Assembly (NCBI RefSeq): GCF_009765705.1
Contig: NZ_LMUX01000008.1
Location: 84,399 to 142,715 of the forward strand
DNA: 58,317 nucleotides
Source: Burkholderia sp. L27(2015)
GTDB taxonomy: Bacteria; Pseudomonadota; Gammaproteobacteria; Burkholderiales; Burkholderiaceae
Reading direction: 5' to 3'
Shown: positions 57,077 through 58,317 of the stretch, one piece after another
How the letters are laid out: the number at the start of each line of letters is the position of its first letter
Numbering within the stretch: position 1 is the stretch's first letter
Position numbers and translations under genes: made by a program
The notes under the pieces: model-generated
What the model was told of the DNA's origin: nothing
Database searches by the model: none
Seen by the model: the letters and a program-made list of their open reading frames with translations, nothing else

Positions 57077-57846
57077 CGCGGCCCCTTGCGCAGTGGGGCG
57101 ATCGGCGCGCCCGCATGGGTATCTTTCAGGCTGGCGATCACCTTTTCCATCGTCATGTCCCGAAAGGTCGACACATGCCGTAGCGCGATGTGCTCGGCGC
57201 GCTTGCCATCCCCGCTCACAAGCGCATCGATCAGCGCAGTGTGATCGTGGCGAATCTCCGGCTTGGTGTTTTGCACACCGAAGCCCAGTGCAACAAGGCG
57301 GGCCATTTCGTTGAGCAGTCCACCCAACATGCGAACCAGCCGGCCGTTACCGGAGCGTTCGGCGATCGCCATGTGAAAGGCCGCATTGGCGTCCATGAAA
57401 TTGCCGATCCGGCTGGTGATACCCAAGGTCTTGTCGTCGTTGCGGCAGGCGCGTTCGAGGCGGTTGAGCGACTCAGCGTCGACATTGCCGGCAGCCAACC
57501 GCGCGGACAACGGCTCAAGCTGCATCCGGATCGCGAACACTTCCTCGACGTCTTTCAGCGTGATCGGCGTCACCACATAGCCCTGACGCGGCACTACGCG
57601 GATAAAGCCTTCTTGCGCCAGGCGCTGCAGCGCAACCCGGCAGGTCGCTTTGCCGATCCCGTAACGCACTGTCAGGCCCGCCTCGGTCAGCACGCTACCC
57701 GGGGGCAACGCGCACGACAAAATCTGTTGGCGGATGGTCGAGCAAGCCTGTTCGCTCAAGAGCGTAGCTTCGCTCGACGCATCAACCAGCGTAACCGCCG
57801 GCGATGCCGGTGGTGCTGGTTCGATCACGACTACTCTATCGTTCAC
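57073..57846 (-). CDS. GntR-family regulator with FCD domain (copy B)
   Basis: The 257-aa product has a GntR winged helix at residues about 33-100 (LTEAGLTVRYGIGKATCRVA, then GFIRVVPRQGYVVTPITLKD) and an FCD domain (DANAAFHMAIAERSGNG, then DHTALIDALVSGDGKRAEHI). It is closely similar to the regulator at 47008-47757, with the same TLKDVEEVFA linker. It heads the transporter-UbiD operon and is probably autoregulated through boxes in its upstream region. Confidence 0.93.
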   Translation of the reverse strand: MNDRVVVIEPAPPASPAVTLVDASSEATLLSEQACSTIRQQILSCALPPGSVLTEAGLTVRYGIGKATCRVALQRLAQEGFIRVVPRQGYVVTPITLKDVEEVFAIRMQLEPLSARLAAGNVDAESLNRLERACRNDDKTLGITSRIGNFMDANAAFHMAIAERSGNGRLVRMLGGLLNEMARLVALGFGVQNTKPEIRHDHTALIDALVSGDGKRAEHIALRHVSTFRDMTMEKVIASLKDTHAGAPIAPLRKGPR

Positions 57847-58129
57847 GGCATCCCTCCAAACTCTTGTAAGCTGCTCACGATAGTGTTCGTAAGCCGTCGA
57901 TGAATCATCTTAGAACAGCCAAAAAGAAATTGCACAAGAAATTTTTGAGCTGTTCAGAACGATTTATTAGGCTTACAAAACGCCGACTTCCACGCAGGCG
58001 CCTGTTACTTCGCTATGCCGAAGATTGCACCACTTGTTCGCCACAGAGAGCGCGCAAGAACGAAATCCCGCTGTACGGAAAATGTACAAAGAACGTAAGC
58101 CGCCACGCCACCGCTCAGGCGGTAGTGAA
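57847..58129. promoter_or_regulatory. Regulatory region upstream of GntR copy B
   Basis: This 283-nt gap holds TTATTAGGCTTACAAAA (57964-57980), the box also present upstream of copy A. An inverted copy of its half, TTGTAAGC, lies at 57864-57871 and a weaker GTAAGCC at 57889-57895. Between them lies a long imperfect inverted repeat, GAACAGCCAAAAA (57913-57925) against TTTTTGAGCTGTTC (57942-57955). No gene is seen. Confidence 0.55.
57913..57955. repeat. Imperfect AT-rich inverted repeat in the GntR copy B promoter region
   Basis: Arms GAACAGC / GCTGTTC and CAAAAA / TTTTTG align with one unpaired base, around a 16-nt centre. Position favours an operator; a terminator for the porin gene is less likely because the stem is AT-rich. 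Confidence 0.5.
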
Positions 58130-58317
58130 CTAGAACGAGTGCCGGATGGCGAGCGCAGTTGTGCTCGCCGAGCCGTTGGGCGTCAGCTTGTCGTACATGT
58201 AGACGAGGTAGACATCGGTGCGTTTCGATAGGAAATAATCGTAGGCAACCGCCGCCGTGGTCCTGCGCGTCGAGACCTTAGCCGAAGAACTCGCAGTGCG
58301 CGCCCATTCCACCAATA
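58130..58317 (-). CDS. Gram-negative porin, C-terminal part (N-terminus outside window)
   Basis: The last 62 residues of a frame that enters from the right edge end in AYDYFLSKRTDVYLVYMYDK and ALAIRHSF. The alternating strand pattern, the RTDxY motif and a final Phe are those of the trimeric OpcP/Omp porins of Burkholderia. It would let small solutes through the outer membrane and may supply substrates to the neighbouring importer (inference). Confidence 0.85.
   Translation of the reverse strand, partial: LVEWARTASSSAKVSTRRTTAAVAYDYFLSKRTDVYLVYMYDKLTPNGSASTTALAIRHSF

Noticed and set aside
43005-58317. Genomic island bounded by mobile elements
   Set aside because: No integrase, transposase, tRNA or flanking direct repeat is seen, and base use looks like the neighbourhood; accessory status rests on gene content only.

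Overview
The window looks like a piece of the main chromosome of a Burkholderiaceae bacterium (Burkholderia/Paraburkholderia/Caballeronia-like beta-proteobacterium). The reasons are the gene order and the families. The run gyrA - DUF2059 - serC - pheA - tyrA - aroA - cmk - rpsA - ihfB - lapA - lapB - ugd - hldE - hldD - comEA - cysM, then mltB, a histone-deacetylase-like gene, metNIQ, etfBA and rpsP-rimM-trmD-rplS, is the usual backbone of that group. A DUF4148 protein, a W/C-rich OmpA protein and a Gram-negative porin are also typical of it.

Layout. 1-4.4 kb: a cut-off CobD/CbiB-type membrane protein, a NUDIX CoA pyrophosphatase and the ribosome/tRNA operon rpsP-rimM-trmD-rplS, with a clear promoter (4616-4644) and terminator (1748-1771). 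4.7-9.5 kb: a TM2 protein, an SplB-related radical SAM protein behind a good LexA box, a Pr6Pr membrane protein, and the divergent pair Lrp-type regulator/dadA. 9.5-19.9 kb: fatty-acid type acyl-CoA metabolism (acyl-CoA dehydrogenase, etfA, etfB, an ECHDC3-like crotonase, an acyl-CoA ligase, a deacetylase-family enzyme) around the methionine importer metNIQ. 20.1-42.6 kb: cell wall, LPS heptose, aromatic amino acid, replication and envelope housekeeping genes, ending with ompA, ubiG and gph. 42.7-43 kb: a DUF4148 protein.

43-58 kb is accessory. About 15 kb on one strand encode a catabolic supercluster: two paralogous FCD-type GntR regulators, two paralogous SsuA/NMT1-type solute-binding proteins that share a single permease and ATPase, a UbiD decarboxylase with its UbiX flavin prenyltransferase, an acyl-CoA ligase, a hotdog thioesterase, a Glyoxalase_3 (VOC) protein, a zinc-free MDR oxidoreductase, a two-subunit Rieske oxygenase of the NagG/AndAc type and a D-2-hydroxyacid dehydrogenase. 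A porin follows at the window edge. The most economical reading is uptake and decarboxylating/oxygenating breakdown of an (aromatic or heteroaromatic) carboxylic acid, built from two related modules. The substrate cannot be read from the sequence. The two GntR promoters share a 17-base box, TTATTAGGC[C/T][C/T]ACAAAA, which suggests common or cross regulation.

Other items worth attention are a 15-unit heptanucleotide tandem repeat between comEA and cysM, a 16-base palindrome at the etfBA promoter, a five-fold 13-base repeat upstream of the acyl-CoA dehydrogenase gene, a crotonase without the usual catalytic glutamates and an unusually long RimM. No tRNA, rRNA, CRISPR array, insertion sequence or phage gene was seen.
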